Shown: positions 1 to 8,227 of the stretch, piece by piece | Position numbering within the stretch: the stretch's first letter is position 1 | How the letters are laid out: each line of letters starts with the position of its first letter | Origin: Aliisedimentitalea scapharcae | GTDB lineage: Bacteria > Pseudomonadota > Alphaproteobacteria > Rhodobacterales > Rhodobacteraceae | Assembly (NCBI RefSeq): GCF_045277565.1 | Contig: NZ_CP123584.1 | Span: forward strand, 868,001-932,000 | DNA: 64,000 nt | Direction: 5' to 3' | Translations under genes and position numbers: made by a program | Notes under the pieces: model-generated | Seen by the model: the letters and a program-made list of their open reading frames with translations, nothing else | The model's database searches: none | What the model was told of the DNA's origin: nothing

Positions 1-358
1 GGGTTCGCGCCTGAAGCATGGCGCAGGGTGTATGCGCCGCACCGGGGGAGGCCATCGCACCGGTCATGTCAAACAATGCATCGGCAATGCGATCAAGCGT
101 GGCGTTCGCGGTATCGCCCGAGACCCCGCAAAACAACCGGATCTGGTCCTGTGTCGCCACAAAACGCGCCGTACAGACACGATCGCAGCCCTGGACATCC
201 GCAGATCCGTCGATTTCAAAATCAGGCGATGTGGCTGCTCCGGCGCGATGTACCGCCTGGGTCAGTCGTTTGACGATCCGCGCAGCTGCCGGACAAGGGC
301 GTCCGGTGTGCTGGCACAAGGTTGCAGCATAAGAATACGTTTTGTCAGTCCAGATCAT
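1..358 (-). CDS. Small Cys-rich ferredoxin-like/metal-binding protein (partial, 3' end outside window)
   Basis: An open frame reads from an ATG at 358 to the window edge without a stop, giving 119 residues. It has cysteines at about 15, 22, 58, 62, 77 and 112. The run GCDRVCTARF carries a C-x3-C pair, followed by a hydrophobic segment with another Cys. This recalls small thioredoxin-fold 2Fe-2S or DUF1636-type metal-binding proteins that sit in cobalamin or metal regulons, but I am not certain of the family. The gene lies about 120 nt downstream of a cobalamin riboswitch on the same strand, so it is probably B12-repressed and may serve cobalt or cobalamin metabolism. Nothing further downstream is visible. 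Confidence 0.6.
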   Translation of the reverse strand, partial: MIWTDKTYSYAATLCQHTGRPCPAAARIVKRLTQAVHRAGAATSPDFEIDGSADVQGCDRVCTARFVATQDQIRLFCGVSGDTANATLDRIADALFDMTGAMASPGAAHTPCAMLQART

Positions 359-478
359 AGCGCCCTCCGCGCAGTTGAACGGGTGGACCTGACAGGTGTT
401 GCGATGTGGTATTGGCGCGTTGTGCCATCATCGAACCCTGCCCAGACACCCCGTCCAGGTACAAGTTTCAGTTCCGAT

Positions 479-665
479 GGCAGGTCTCCTGACTTGCGGG
501 TCAAAACTTCCCCGATCCTTCCCACGCCGGATCTGGCGCAGTGGTGATCATTCGGGGTCGCTCGCCGCCTACAGTTGCGGGGGCAGTCGTGGACTGGGCC
601 CTTTTCGGGGCCGCACCACATTCCCTTTTCATCCCGGCCACGTGAGCAACGCGGGAACCATCGGG
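479..665 (-). promoter_or_regulatory. Cobalamin (adenosylcobalamin) riboswitch
   Basis: Read on the minus strand, this leader carries the conserved cobalamin-riboswitch elements in order: GATGGTTCCCGCG, then GGGAATGTGGTGC, then CACGACTGCCCCCGCAACTG with GTAGGCGG, a CCACTG segment, a GTGGGAAGG segment, and the terminal B12 box AGTCAGGAGACCTGCC at 494-479. All core boxes are intact. It precedes the Cys-rich protein gene at 358-1, leaving about 120 nt for the expression platform. Outer boundaries are estimated. Confidence 0.95.
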
Positions 666-695
666 TTCATCGCTAATGCCTGCGACCCCGCAGCG

Positions 696-1277
696 TCAAG
701 CGGATTCGAAGTGGCACATCTGGTCTGGGAGGCGGCGCAGGATATCCGAATCGCGTTGGACCCGTGCCAATTGCCAGCCACCCTGCATCAGCAAATACAG
801 GTTCTCGGCTGATCGGTGCGCCTGTTCGGGGGATTGTCCCAGACGCAGGGCGTGTTGTTCGACCTCGGTAATCCAGCCCTGAAACAGATGTGCTGCGTGG
901 GTGTGAAAATCTTCGTTTTCCGGCCCTTCGAACAGGGTTGCAGAGACCGGGCAACCGCTCCACTTTCCGGCGCTATCAAACAATTTGGCGAGCTTGTGAC
1001 ACAGAGTCGTGGCCCCCGCTGCAAATGTATCCGCAGGGTCAAAACTGCTGGCGATCAACCGCAACATCTGGTCGGATGCCCAGGTGGCCGATGCCAACGC
1101 TAAGTCGGCCTTGCCGTTGGGAAAGTGGTGATACAGCGATCCTTTGGGTGCCTTTGCTTCGACCAGCAATTCATTCAATCCAACGCCATGATAGCCCCTG
1201 TTGCGGAACAGATTGGCCGCAGCTCGGATCAGGCGATCCTTGGTCGATAGCGGTTTTGGCGGCGTAACGTCAGTCAT
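696..1277 (-). CDS. TetR/AcrR family transcriptional regulator
   Basis: The 193-residue protein starts with a TetR helix-turn-helix at about residues 12-58, containing the run GVGLNELLVEAKAPKGSLYHHF. The C-terminal ligand domain resembles the LmrA/YxaF-like group, with Cys, Trp and acidic patches. The ATG at 1277 faces an alpha/beta hydrolase gene starting at 1358. The 80-bp gap holds two near-identical 16-bp palindromes, so it most likely represses itself and the hydrolase and is released by an unknown, perhaps hydrophobic, ligand. Family is clear; ligand is unknown. Confidence 0.9.
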   Translation of the reverse strand: MTDVTPPKPLSTKDRLIRAAANLFRNRGYHGVGLNELLVEAKAPKGSLYHHFPNGKADLALASATWASDQMLRLIASSFDPADTFAAGATTLCHKLAKLFDSAGKWSGCPVSATLFEGPENEDFHTHAAHLFQGWITEVEQHALRLGQSPEQAHRSAENLYLLMQGGWQLARVQRDSDILRRLPDQMCHFESA

Positions 1278-1296
1278 GGTGCCAGCTTGACAGAAC

Positions 1297-1312
1297 TGGA
1301 CCGATTGGTCCA
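1297..1312. promoter_or_regulatory. TetR operator half of pair, site 1
   Basis: TGGACCGATTGGTCCA is a perfect 6-4-6 inverted repeat lying between the divergent TetR gene and hydrolase gene. It shares its GACC/GGTC arms with a second site 25 bp further on. Confidence 0.8.
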
Positions 1313-1321
1313 GAGAGTGAA

Positions 1322-1337
1322 TAGACCAAACGGTCTA
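1322..1337. promoter_or_regulatory. TetR operator, site 2
   Basis: TAGACCAAACGGTCTA is a 6-4-6 inverted repeat, 25 bp start-to-start from site 1 and about 20 bp before the hydrolase ATG. The spacing of about two and a half helical turns is notable, and binding here would block the hydrolase promoter. Confidence 0.8.
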
Positions 1338-1357
1338 GTTCGAAAGCGGGGTGGAAG

Positions 1358-2224
1358 ATGCGAGATTTGCAACCTGATGTCACGGAACAAGATGTCAGTT
1401 TTGATGCCGGTTCAAAACGCCTGCACGGCACCTTGTTCCGCCCCAAGGGCGATCCTGTTGCCGCCGTTGTCCTGAACCCGGCGACCGGCGCACCGCATGG
1501 CTTTTATCGACATTTTGCCCGTTGGTTGGTTACGGACCGCAATATGGCCTGTCTGACATATGATTACTCGGATTTTGGGGCTTCGGCTACGCGGCACCCG
1601 CGAGATTCGGATGCGACGATGTCCGATTGGGCGTTGGTTGATCAACCCGCGGCGCGGAATGCCATGCGCGATCTGCTGCCTGGCGTGCCAATTTGGGTGG
1701 TGGGACATTCACTGGGGGCGATGCTGATGCCTTTGCAAGACGGGCTTGAGGATGTGCAGCGCATGATCGGTGTCGCCAGCGGCCTGGTGCGCCACACGGA
1801 CCACCCCTGGCCTTATCAGCTGTTTGCCCGGTTGTTCTGGTTTGGACATGCGCCAATGCTGGTGAAGATGCTGGGGTACCTGCCGGGGCGGGTGGTCGGT
1901 TTCAACGTGGATCTTCCATCGGGTGTCTATTGGCAGTGGCGCAGGTGGTGCACGAAACCCAAGAGTTACTTGCCAGAAATGGGGCAAGGGTTGCCGGTCG
2001 CTGATTGGTCTCGGTCAGGTGCGCCGGTCTCGCTATTTGCCTTTGACGATGACGAAACGATTCCGCCGAAATGTGTTGCCCGTCTGCAGGATGTATATGG
2101 CCCCGAAAAAACCAAGTGTACGACCGTTGTGCCGTCGGATTTTGGTCTGTCCAAAATCGGCCATATGGGGGCTTTTGCTCGTGCTTCCGCTTCCCTGTGG
2201 CCCACGTTGATTCCGCAGGCGTGA
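1358..2224 (+). CDS. Alpha/beta-fold hydrolase, probable serine esterase/lipase-like
   Basis: The 288-residue protein has the alpha/beta-hydrolase layout. There is an early NPATGAPHGFY oxyanion-type segment (40-50), the nucleophile elbow VVGHSLGAM with Ser at about 118, a probable acid residue in the FAFDDDETIPP segment near 240, and a catalytic His in KIGHMGAF near 270. It resembles the predicted hydrolases of COG4757. A purine-rich GTGGAAG sits just before the ATG. It is divergent from, and probably controlled by, the TetR gene through the two palindromes between them. The substrate cannot be told from sequence. Confidence 0.85.
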   Translation: MRDLQPDVTEQDVSFDAGSKRLHGTLFRPKGDPVAAVVLNPATGAPHGFYRHFARWLVTDRNMACLTYDYSDFGASATRHPRDSDATMSDWALVDQPAARNAMRDLLPGVPIWVVGHSLGAMLMPLQDGLEDVQRMIGVASGLVRHTDHPWPYQLFARLFWFGHAPMLVKMLGYLPGRVVGFNVDLPSGVYWQWRRWCTKPKSYLPEMGQGLPVADWSRSGAPVSLFAFDDDETIPPKCVARLQDVYGPEKTKCTTVVPSDFGLSKIGHMGAFARASASLWPTLIPQA

Positions 2225-2792
2225 TAGATCGCCAGTTCGCAATGTCAGATCTCACACAACGGTAAAGTATTTTAAAACAATAGATTGGGCGGATATTTGT
2301 CGCCGTGTTTTCGGCCAAAGAATGGACCTTCTGATGTTGCGTTTCGACAAGTCTCCAAGAAGCTGTTCAACTGACCCCGGTTTTGAGAGCCTTGCTGCAA
2401 TTTGGAGATGAGAGCCACGTCTTGAGATCGCTTGCTGCCATTTCGACTGGGAGGGGGCGCTCCCCCAGACCCAAGTAGACACGACCAGAGCGCTGAATTG
2501 CCTGCACGATTTTGAGAAAAGGCGGACTCCGGCCATTCGCCGTGATTTGAACCACAGCCTGCTATGCGAACAAAGCGGACTTGTGCATCTGCCGCGATCG
2601 CTAACGCAGCATATGGTCGTATGTGCAGAGTCACTGATGCTAAGCCAGAGATTATAACACTAAAGAGGTCGTTCTTTTTTGCGAGCCGACCTATCCTGCA
2701 AGACCATTGCGTTGCTCGTGTCACTTCATGAAATGCCGAGCCTTGCTGCAGTGGCATGGTAGATCAACAGCTACCTTATTCGGGAGCTTCAT
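2225..2792. other. 568-bp gene gap with a degenerate dispersed repeat
   Basis: No convincing gene is seen. The short frames here have poor composition and no recognisable domain. Part of it (2438-2545) is related to a second intergenic segment at 28918-29025. The remainder is lower in GC than its neighbours and contains segments such as ACAAAGCGGACTTGTGCATC near 2570-2590 that look like leftovers of a mobile or repeated sequence. Confidence 0.5.
2438..2545. repeat. Dispersed intergenic repeat, copy 1
   Basis: This segment aligns by eye with 28918-29025. Shared blocks are ATTTCG, CTGGGAGGGGGC, AAGTAGACA/GAGTAGACA, GCGCTGAATTG followed by TGCACGATTTTGA, then CCATTCGCCG versus TCATTCACCG. The copies differ by substitutions and 1-2 base indels, so they are old relatives and not a recent duplication. 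Confidence 0.65.
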
Positions 2793-3263
2793 CTAAATCG
2801 GAAATGCGGCTGCTTCTTTTACAACGCCATAGGCAAATCGCGTATCGATAGAGGCCAGACCGCCAATACGCTGCAACCTGTCGCGGACGAAGTGCTCGTA
2901 CCGCTCCAGATCGGCCACGGCGACGCGCAATTGATAATCCGCTTGGCCAGCCATAACATGGCAGTCGAGCACTTCATCCATTCGCATGACTTCGCCTTCA
3001 AAGCGATTAACGGTGTCCTCGTCGTGCCTTTCAAGCCGGACGTTCACAAAGGCCGTCACAGCAAGCCCATAGGCTTTGGCATCCACCCGGGCACTGTATC
3101 CCCGGATAATTCCAGCCTTTTCAAGGTTCTTCACCCGCCGCAGACAGGGCGATGGGGAGAGGCTGACCGCCTCGGCGAGATCTTGGTTCGTAATCCGGCC
3201 ATTCCTTTGAAGGGCGCGGATGATCTGACGATCTTTGTTATCTAAATTGCCCATTCTTGGCAT
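2793..3263 (-). CDS. Lrp/AsnC family regulator (MdeR-like), divergent from methionine gamma-lyase
   Basis: The 156-residue protein has an AsnC helix-turn-helix (about 5-65; LDNKDRQIIRALQRNGRITN onward, with SLSPSPCLRRVKNLEKAGII) followed by the RAM ligand domain, including the conserved CHVMAGQADYQLRV segment near 100-112. It is divergent from the methionine gamma-lyase gene with a 90-bp gap. In Pseudomonas putida an Lrp-type protein, MdeR, activates mdeAB from the same position, so the same role is inferred here, with methionine or a breakdown product as effector. Confidence 0.9.
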   Translation of the reverse strand: MPRMGNLDNKDRQIIRALQRNGRITNQDLAEAVSLSPSPCLRRVKNLEKAGIIRGYSARVDAKAYGLAVTAFVNVRLERHDEDTVNRFEGEVMRMDEVLDCHVMAGQADYQLRVAVADLERYEHFVRDRLQRIGGLASIDTRFAYGVVKEAAAFPI

Positions 3264-3353
3264 AATCTGCTAAAGATTGAGAAAAACAAGCCATATTTGG
3301 CGACTTTTGCTCTTTGCGTCTTGGTAAAGTCACCAGAACAAAGGAGAGCCAAA

Positions 3354-4550
3354 ATGACTCAAGGATTTGCAACCCGTGCCATCCACCTGGGATATGATCC
3401 AAAAGATAACGAAGGTGCGCTGACCCCCCCATTGCATCTGGCCTCGACCTTTGCGTTCGAGACCGCCGAAGCAGGCGGCGAGATTTTCGCCGGAGCGCGT
3501 GAGGGGTATTTCTACTCCCGTATTTCGAACCCCACGCTTGACCTTTTGGAACAGCGCATCGCGTCGCTTGAAGGGGCCGAAGCGGGGCTTGCCTTGGCCT
3601 CGGGCATGGGTGCGATCACGGCAACGCTTTGGACGTTGCTCAGCCCCGGTGACGAATTGATCGTCGACAAGACGCTTTACGGTTGCACGTTTGCATTCAT
3701 GAACCATGGGCTGGCCAAGTTCGGGATCAAGGTTACCCATGTGGATCTGAGCGACCCGGGGAACCTTACCAAGGCCATCAGCAGCAAAACCCGGATCGTT
3801 TATTTCGAGACGCCGGCCAACCCCAACATGCGGCTGGTGGACATTGAAACTGTTGCCAGAGTCGCGCATGCCAGCGGCGCCACCGTGATCGTCGACAATA
3901 CCTATGCGACGCCCTACATCACGCGCCCGATTGATCACGGCGCGGATATTGTGCTGCATTCGGCAACCAAATATCTGGGCGGGCACGGAGATCTGGTGGC
4001 GGGACTTGTCGTGGGTACAGCAGAGCAGATTTCCGAGATCCGTTTGGTTGGCATGAAGGATATGACAGGGGCCGTCATGGCACCGTTTAATGCCTTGCTG
4101 GTCCAGCGCGGTCTCAAGACGCTGGCGCTGCGGATGGAACGGCATTCGGCTACGGCAATTCAGGTTGCCAATTGGCTCGAAAGCCACCCGGATGTGGGTG
4201 TGGTCAGCTACCCGGGCCTGCCGTCATTTGGGCAACATGACGTTGCTCAAAAACAGATGTCCTTGCCCGGTGGCATGATCGCTTTTGAGATGAAAGGCGG
4301 GATCGAAGCGGGGCGGGCCCTGATGAATGGTCTCACAATGATCCAGAGGGCGGTATCTTTGGGGGATGCCGAGACATTGATCCAGCATCCGGCATCAATG
4401 ACACACTCGACCTACTCACCAGAAGAACGCAGCGCTCATGGAATCAGTGACGGATTGGTGCGTCTGTCCATTGGGTTGGAAGACCCCGAGGATATTCTCG
4501 ACGATCTGGATCAGGCCTTGTCATTGCGGCGCGTGGCCAAGGCAGTCTGA
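3354..4550 (+). CDS. megL: Methionine gamma-lyase (MdeA/MegL), PLP-dependent
   Basis: The 398-residue protein belongs to the Cys/Met-metabolism PLP enzymes and matches methionine gamma-lyase in length and key sites. It has YSRISNPT (54-61), the phosphate-binding SGMGA, TLYGCTFAF with the Cys at about 111 typical of methionine gamma-lyase and absent from most cystathionine enzymes, DNTYATP (181-187) and the Schiff-base lysine in SATKYLGGHGD at about 206. The expected reaction splits methionine into methanethiol, ammonia and 2-oxobutyrate. The start at 3354 follows AAAGGAGA; a longer upstream frame lacks a binding site. It heads a probable operon with the two following genes. Confidence 0.93.
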   Translation: MTQGFATRAIHLGYDPKDNEGALTPPLHLASTFAFETAEAGGEIFAGAREGYFYSRISNPTLDLLEQRIASLEGAEAGLALASGMGAITATLWTLLSPGDELIVDKTLYGCTFAFMNHGLAKFGIKVTHVDLSDPGNLTKAISSKTRIVYFETPANPNMRLVDIETVARVAHASGATVIVDNTYATPYITRPIDHGADIVLHSATKYLGGHGDLVAGLVVGTAEQISEIRLVGMKDMTGAVMAPFNALLVQRGLKTLALRMERHSATAIQVANWLESHPDVGVVSYPGLPSFGQHDVAQKQMSLPGGMIAFEMKGGIEAGRALMNGLTMIQRAVSLGDAETLIQHPASMTHSTYSPEERSAHGISDGLVRLSIGLEDPEDILDDLDQALSLRRVAKAV

Positions 4551-4602
4551 TACTGCCCTTCGTCATAATTACCGAGAAATACACCCTTGCGGGAGGACCC
4601 CT

Positions 4603-5715
4603 ATGACACATCACATCGGCATCGGCCCGAACCTGCGCAAATCAGCGTATTTTGACGCGACCGTGCGCGACGGCGTGCGCAGCTTTTCGGTCTACAACCA
4701 CATGCTCATTCCGGGTCACTTTGGTGATCCGGAAGCGGAATATGACCGCCTGTTGAACGGCGTCGCCATGTGGGATGTCGCGGCACAACGGCAGGTGCAA
4801 CTTCAGGGGCCTGATGCGGGTAAACTGGCGCAATTTTTGACGCCGCGCAACCTGAGCAAGACAAAGATCGGTCAGGGTCGCTATGTGCCGCTTTGCGACC
4901 ATGATGGGTGGTTGATCAACGACCCGGTCCTGCTGAAACTGAAGGAAGATCGGTATTGGTTTTCTGTGGCAGACAGCGACATTCATCTCTGGACCGCCGC
5001 CATCGGGCGGGAGCGCGGATGGGATGTCGACGTGAGCGAGCCCGATGTTTCACCGCTCGCGATACAGGGACCACGGGCCGAGGATGTGACCGCCAAGCTT
5101 TTTGGCCCACACATCCGGGATTTCAAATATTTCGGCTTTGCCCAGACAGTGCTGGACGGCATCCCGCTGGTTCTGGCACGCTCTGGGTGGTCGAAACAGG
5201 GCGGGTTCGAACTGTATCTGCAAGACAGCCGGCACGGTAACGCCCTTTGGGACAGGGTCAAAGAGGCGGGTCGGGAATTCGACATCGGCCCAGGAGCCCC
5301 GAATGACACCGAGCGTCTGGAAAGCGGTCTGATTTCCTATGGTGCAGATATGCGTTTGCAGACACACCGTGCCAATCCGTTCGAGATGGGGATGGGCGCG
5401 TTGGTTGATCTGACTGGCGGTCACGATTTTGTCGGCAAGGCCGCGCTGGCGCGGATTACAGAAGAAGGTGTTGTCCGCGCCCGAATAGGGCTGGTCATCG
5501 ACGGCCATCCGACACCGCCGGGCCATCAAGTGCCCCTCCGGCTGAACGGGGATGAGGTCGGTTACGTCAGTGAGTTTGCCTTTTCCAAGCGGCTTGGCGC
5601 GACTATCGGCGTGGGCCTGATGCGCGCGGATCTGGTAGGCACCGACCAACCGCTCTGCGTTGGCGTGGGGTCGATGGAATACTCCGCCAAACTCTCCGAA
5701 CTCCCCTTCGTCTGA
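4603..5715 (+). CDS. DmdA/GcvT-family tetrahydrofolate-dependent aminomethyltransferase-like protein
   Basis: The 370-residue protein starts at ATG 4603 behind GGGAGGACC. It is of the glycine-cleavage T-protein fold and is closest by eye to DMSP demethylase DmdA. It has SVYNHMLIP, MWDVAAQRQVQLQGPDA, INDPVLLKL, EPDVSPLAIQGPRAEDV and LARSGWSKQGGFELY, and a length like DmdA (about 370). The usual DmdA N-terminus RRIRRTPF is absent, so DMSP may not be its substrate. Its place between methionine gamma-lyase and an E1 enzyme suggests a folate-dependent demethylation of a sulfur or amino compound feeding the same pathway. That last point is inference. Confidence 0.8.
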   Translation: MTHHIGIGPNLRKSAYFDATVRDGVRSFSVYNHMLIPGHFGDPEAEYDRLLNGVAMWDVAAQRQVQLQGPDAGKLAQFLTPRNLSKTKIGQGRYVPLCDHDGWLINDPVLLKLKEDRYWFSVADSDIHLWTAAIGRERGWDVDVSEPDVSPLAIQGPRAEDVTAKLFGPHIRDFKYFGFAQTVLDGIPLVLARSGWSKQGGFELYLQDSRHGNALWDRVKEAGREFDIGPGAPNDTERLESGLISYGADMRLQTHRANPFEMGMGALVDLTGGHDFVGKAALARITEEGVVRARIGLVIDGHPTPPGHQVPLRLNGDEVGYVSEFAFSKRLGATIGVGLMRADLVGTDQPLCVGVGSMEYSAKLSELPFV

Positions 5716-5733
5716 GCGGAAAGGTCCAGCAAC

Positions 5734-8118
5734 ATGACACATATTCAGGCACAACACCTTAAAACGATCGAACAGCGGCTGCTTTGGCTGTCGCACTGGA
5801 TGATCCACAATGCCAACCACATCCGCCCCAAGGCAGATGGCATCAAGGTGGGGGGACATCAGGCCAGTTCTGCGTCGATGGTATCGATCATGACGGCGCT
5901 GTATTTCTCGGCTCTCAAACCCCAGGATCGTGTGGCGGTCAAACCCCATGCAAGCCCGGTGTTCCATGCGATCCAATACCTGATGGGCAATATGGATCGC
6001 GAGCGAATGGAGAATTTCCGTGGGTTTGGCGGAGTTCAGAGCTATCCAAGCCGCACCAAGGATGTTGACGATGTGGATTTCTCCACCGGCTCTGTCGGGC
6101 TGGGCGTGGCAATCACCTCGCTCGCTTCTCTGGTGCAGGACTATATCGCAGCCAAGGCGTGGGGCAGGGATATCATCCAAGGCCGCATGGTCGCGCTTGT
6201 TGGGGATGCCGAACTTGACGAAGGCAATATCTACGAGGCCCTGCAGGAAGGGTGGAAAAATGATCTGCGCAATTGCTGGTGGATCATTGACTACAACCGT
6301 CAATCCCTTGATGGGATCGTGCGCGGAGGCCTGTTCGAGCGGGTAGAGAAGATCTTTGACGCCTTCGGCTGGCAGGTTGTGCGGGTCAAACATGGCACCT
6401 TGCAACGTGCGGCCTTTAATGAGCCTGGCGGTGATGCCTTGCGCAGTTGGATCGATGATTGCCCCAATCAGGATTATTCTGCGCTGACCTATCAAGGCGG
6501 TGCCGTTTGGCGGCAACGGCTGATGGATGATCTGGGCGATCAGGGTTCTGTGACTGCGCTTTTGGACAAACGCAGCGATGATGAGCTTGCCGCGCTGATG
6601 GAAAACCTCGGTGGCAACTGTGTTGAGACGATGGCTGAGACATTTGCCAGCATCGACCATGATCAGCCGGTTTGTTTTCTTGCCTATACCGTCAAGGGTT
6701 GGGGCACGCCGATTGCCGGACACAAAGACAACCACGGTGGTCTGATGACCAAGGCGCAGATGGCGGGATGGCAGGCCCAAATGGGCGTGCCCGAAGGTCA
6801 GGAATGGGAACCGTTTGCGGCGGTGAAAGACACATCCGCTTTGCAATCCTTTTTGGACAAGACCCCCTTCTTTGCCAAAGGAACGCGGCGATATGCGGAC
6901 GCAAAACTACCGGTTCCAACGATCGACTTTGCCGCTGATCGAGAGATTTCGACCCAAGCCGCGTTCGGAAAAATCCTAAATGATTTGGGCAAAGTGGACA
7001 GTGCGCTGGCCGCCCGCATCATGACCACATCGCCGGATGTCACGGGCACAACGGGTCTGGGGGCTTGGGTGAATCGGCGCAAGCTCTTCTCACGTTCGGA
7101 AGAGGCAGACGCCTTCATTGAACACCGCATCCCATCGACCGCGAAATGGAACTTTGCGCCCGACGGCCAACATGTGGAGCTGGGCATCGCAGAGATGAAC
7201 CTCTTTCTGTTGCTTGGGGCTGCGGGCCTGTCCCATTCTCTGTTTGGCAAGCGGATCATACCCATTGGTACCGTCTATGACCCCTTTGTTCACCGTGGCC
7301 TCGATGCGCTAAATTATGCTTGTTATCAGGATGCACGGTTCATGATCGTCGGTACGCCATCGGGCGTGACCCTGGCACCAGAGGGTGGCGCGCACCAATC
7401 CATCGGCACGGCTCTGACAGGCATGGCCCAAGATGGGTTGGCCAGTTTCGAGCCTGCGTTTGCCGATGAACTGGCGGTCATCATGGAATGGGCATTCGAT
7501 TACATGCAGCGGGATGGTGACGGCGATCCCGATGAGCGCACATGGCTGCGCGATGAAACGGGCGGCTCTGTCTATCTGCGTTTGACGACCGCACCGCTTG
7601 AACAACCTGGAAAACGCGTGGATGACTCGTTTCGGCAGGGGGCAGTTGATGGGGCCTATTGGCTTCGCAGGCCGGGGCCGAGTTGCGATGTTGTTATCGC
7701 CTATCAAGGGGCTGTGGCCCAAGAGGCGATCGCAGCTGCTGGACAATTGTCTGAAGCGCGCCGTGATGTAGGTGTGCTGGCCGTGACGTCTGCGGACCGG
7801 CTGAACGCGGGTTGGACGGCGGCGCAGCGAGACCGGGCGCGTGGTAACGCGTCTGCGCAATCCCATATCGAAACCTTGCTGGGGGATTTGCCGAACTCCT
7901 GCTCGATTGTCACAGTGATGGACGGTCACCCTGCCACGCTCGGTTGGCTGGGGTCTGTTGCAGGTCACCGCGCCATCTCACTCGGGGTAGAACACTTCGG
8001 CCAGACCGGGTCGATCCAAGATCTCTATCGCCACTACGGCATCGATCGGCGGGGCATCCTGACTGCTGTGGAGGGGCTTACGGTGGGACGGCGTGTTCCC
8101 TTGCAGTCTGTCGTCTGA
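5734..8118 (+). CDS. Homodimeric E1 (AceE/transketolase-like) 2-oxoacid dehydrogenase component, MdeB-like
   Basis: The 794-residue thiamine-diphosphate enzyme resembles homodimeric pyruvate dehydrogenase E1 and transketolase. It has HQASSASMVSIMTALYF near the N-terminus, the ThDP motif GDAELDEGNIYEAL with downstream WWIIDYNRQSLDG, the HVELGIAEMNLFLLLGAAGL catalytic-Glu region near 490, and GGAHQSIGTAL. In Pseudomonas putida the mdeB gene next to methionine gamma-lyase encodes such an E1 acting on 2-oxobutyrate. The same role, removing the keto acid made by the lyase, is likely. No E2 or E3 partner gene follows, so it would need to borrow these from another complex. Confidence 0.85.
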   Translation: MTHIQAQHLKTIEQRLLWLSHWMIHNANHIRPKADGIKVGGHQASSASMVSIMTALYFSALKPQDRVAVKPHASPVFHAIQYLMGNMDRERMENFRGFGGVQSYPSRTKDVDDVDFSTGSVGLGVAITSLASLVQDYIAAKAWGRDIIQGRMVALVGDAELDEGNIYEALQEGWKNDLRNCWWIIDYNRQSLDGIVRGGLFERVEKIFDAFGWQVVRVKHGTLQRAAFNEPGGDALRSWIDDCPNQDYSALTYQGGAVWRQRLMDDLGDQGSVTALLDKRSDDELAALMENLGGNCVETMAETFASIDHDQPVCFLAYTVKGWGTPIAGHKDNHGGLMTKAQMAGWQAQMGVPEGQEWEPFAAVKDTSALQSFLDKTPFFAKGTRRYADAKLPVPTIDFAADREISTQAAFGKILNDLGKVDSALAARIMTTSPDVTGTTGLGAWVNRRKLFSRSEEADAFIEHRIPSTAKWNFAPDGQHVELGIAEMNLFLLLGAAGLSHSLFGKRIIPIGTVYDPFVHRGLDALNYACYQDARFMIVGTPSGVTLAPEGGAHQSIGTALTGMAQDGLASFEPAFADELAVIMEWAFDYMQRDGDGDPDERTWLRDETGGSVYLRLTTAPLEQPGKRVDDSFRQGAVDGAYWLRRPGPSCDVVIAYQGAVAQEAIAAAGQLSEARRDVGVLAVTSADRLNAGWTAAQRDRARGNASAQSHIETLLGDLPNSCSIVTVMDGHPATLGWLGSVAGHRAISLGVEHFGQTGSIQDLYRHYGIDRRGILTAVEGLTVGRRVPLQSVV

Positions 8119-8137
8119 TCAGTTGAAAGGACACGGC

Positions 8138-8227
8138 ATGGTTTTTTTGGGGGACGTTTGCGCGGCGGATGTCGCCGCGATCGCCAATGAAACTCTGCTC
8201 TACCCCTTCATCAGAAGGTGGAGCTGA
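8138..8227 (+). CDS. Possible 29-residue peptide after the mdeB-like gene
   Basis: An ATG at 8138 behind TGAAAGGAC opens a 29-codon frame (begins MVFLGDVCAADVAAIANE) 19 nt after the E1 stop. The spacing and ribosome-binding site fit an operon gene, but the product ends early and matches nothing I know. It could equally be the start of a decayed gene, since the following 105 bases have no open continuation. Confidence 0.25.
   Translation: MVFLGDVCAADVAAIANETLLYPFIRRWS

Noticed and set aside
355..621. 88-codon frame across the riboswitch
   Set aside because: The sequence is explained by the conserved cobalamin riboswitch, and the frame has no coding character.
2252..2757. Two frames of 94 and 161 codons in the gap after the hydrolase gene
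   Set aside because: They overlap the diverged repeat and differ between its copies; no stable product is implied.
5050..6846. 598-codon frame on the minus strand opposite the DmdA-like and E1 genes
   Set aside because: It runs antisense to two well supported genes, has no recognisable domain, and arises from their codon use.
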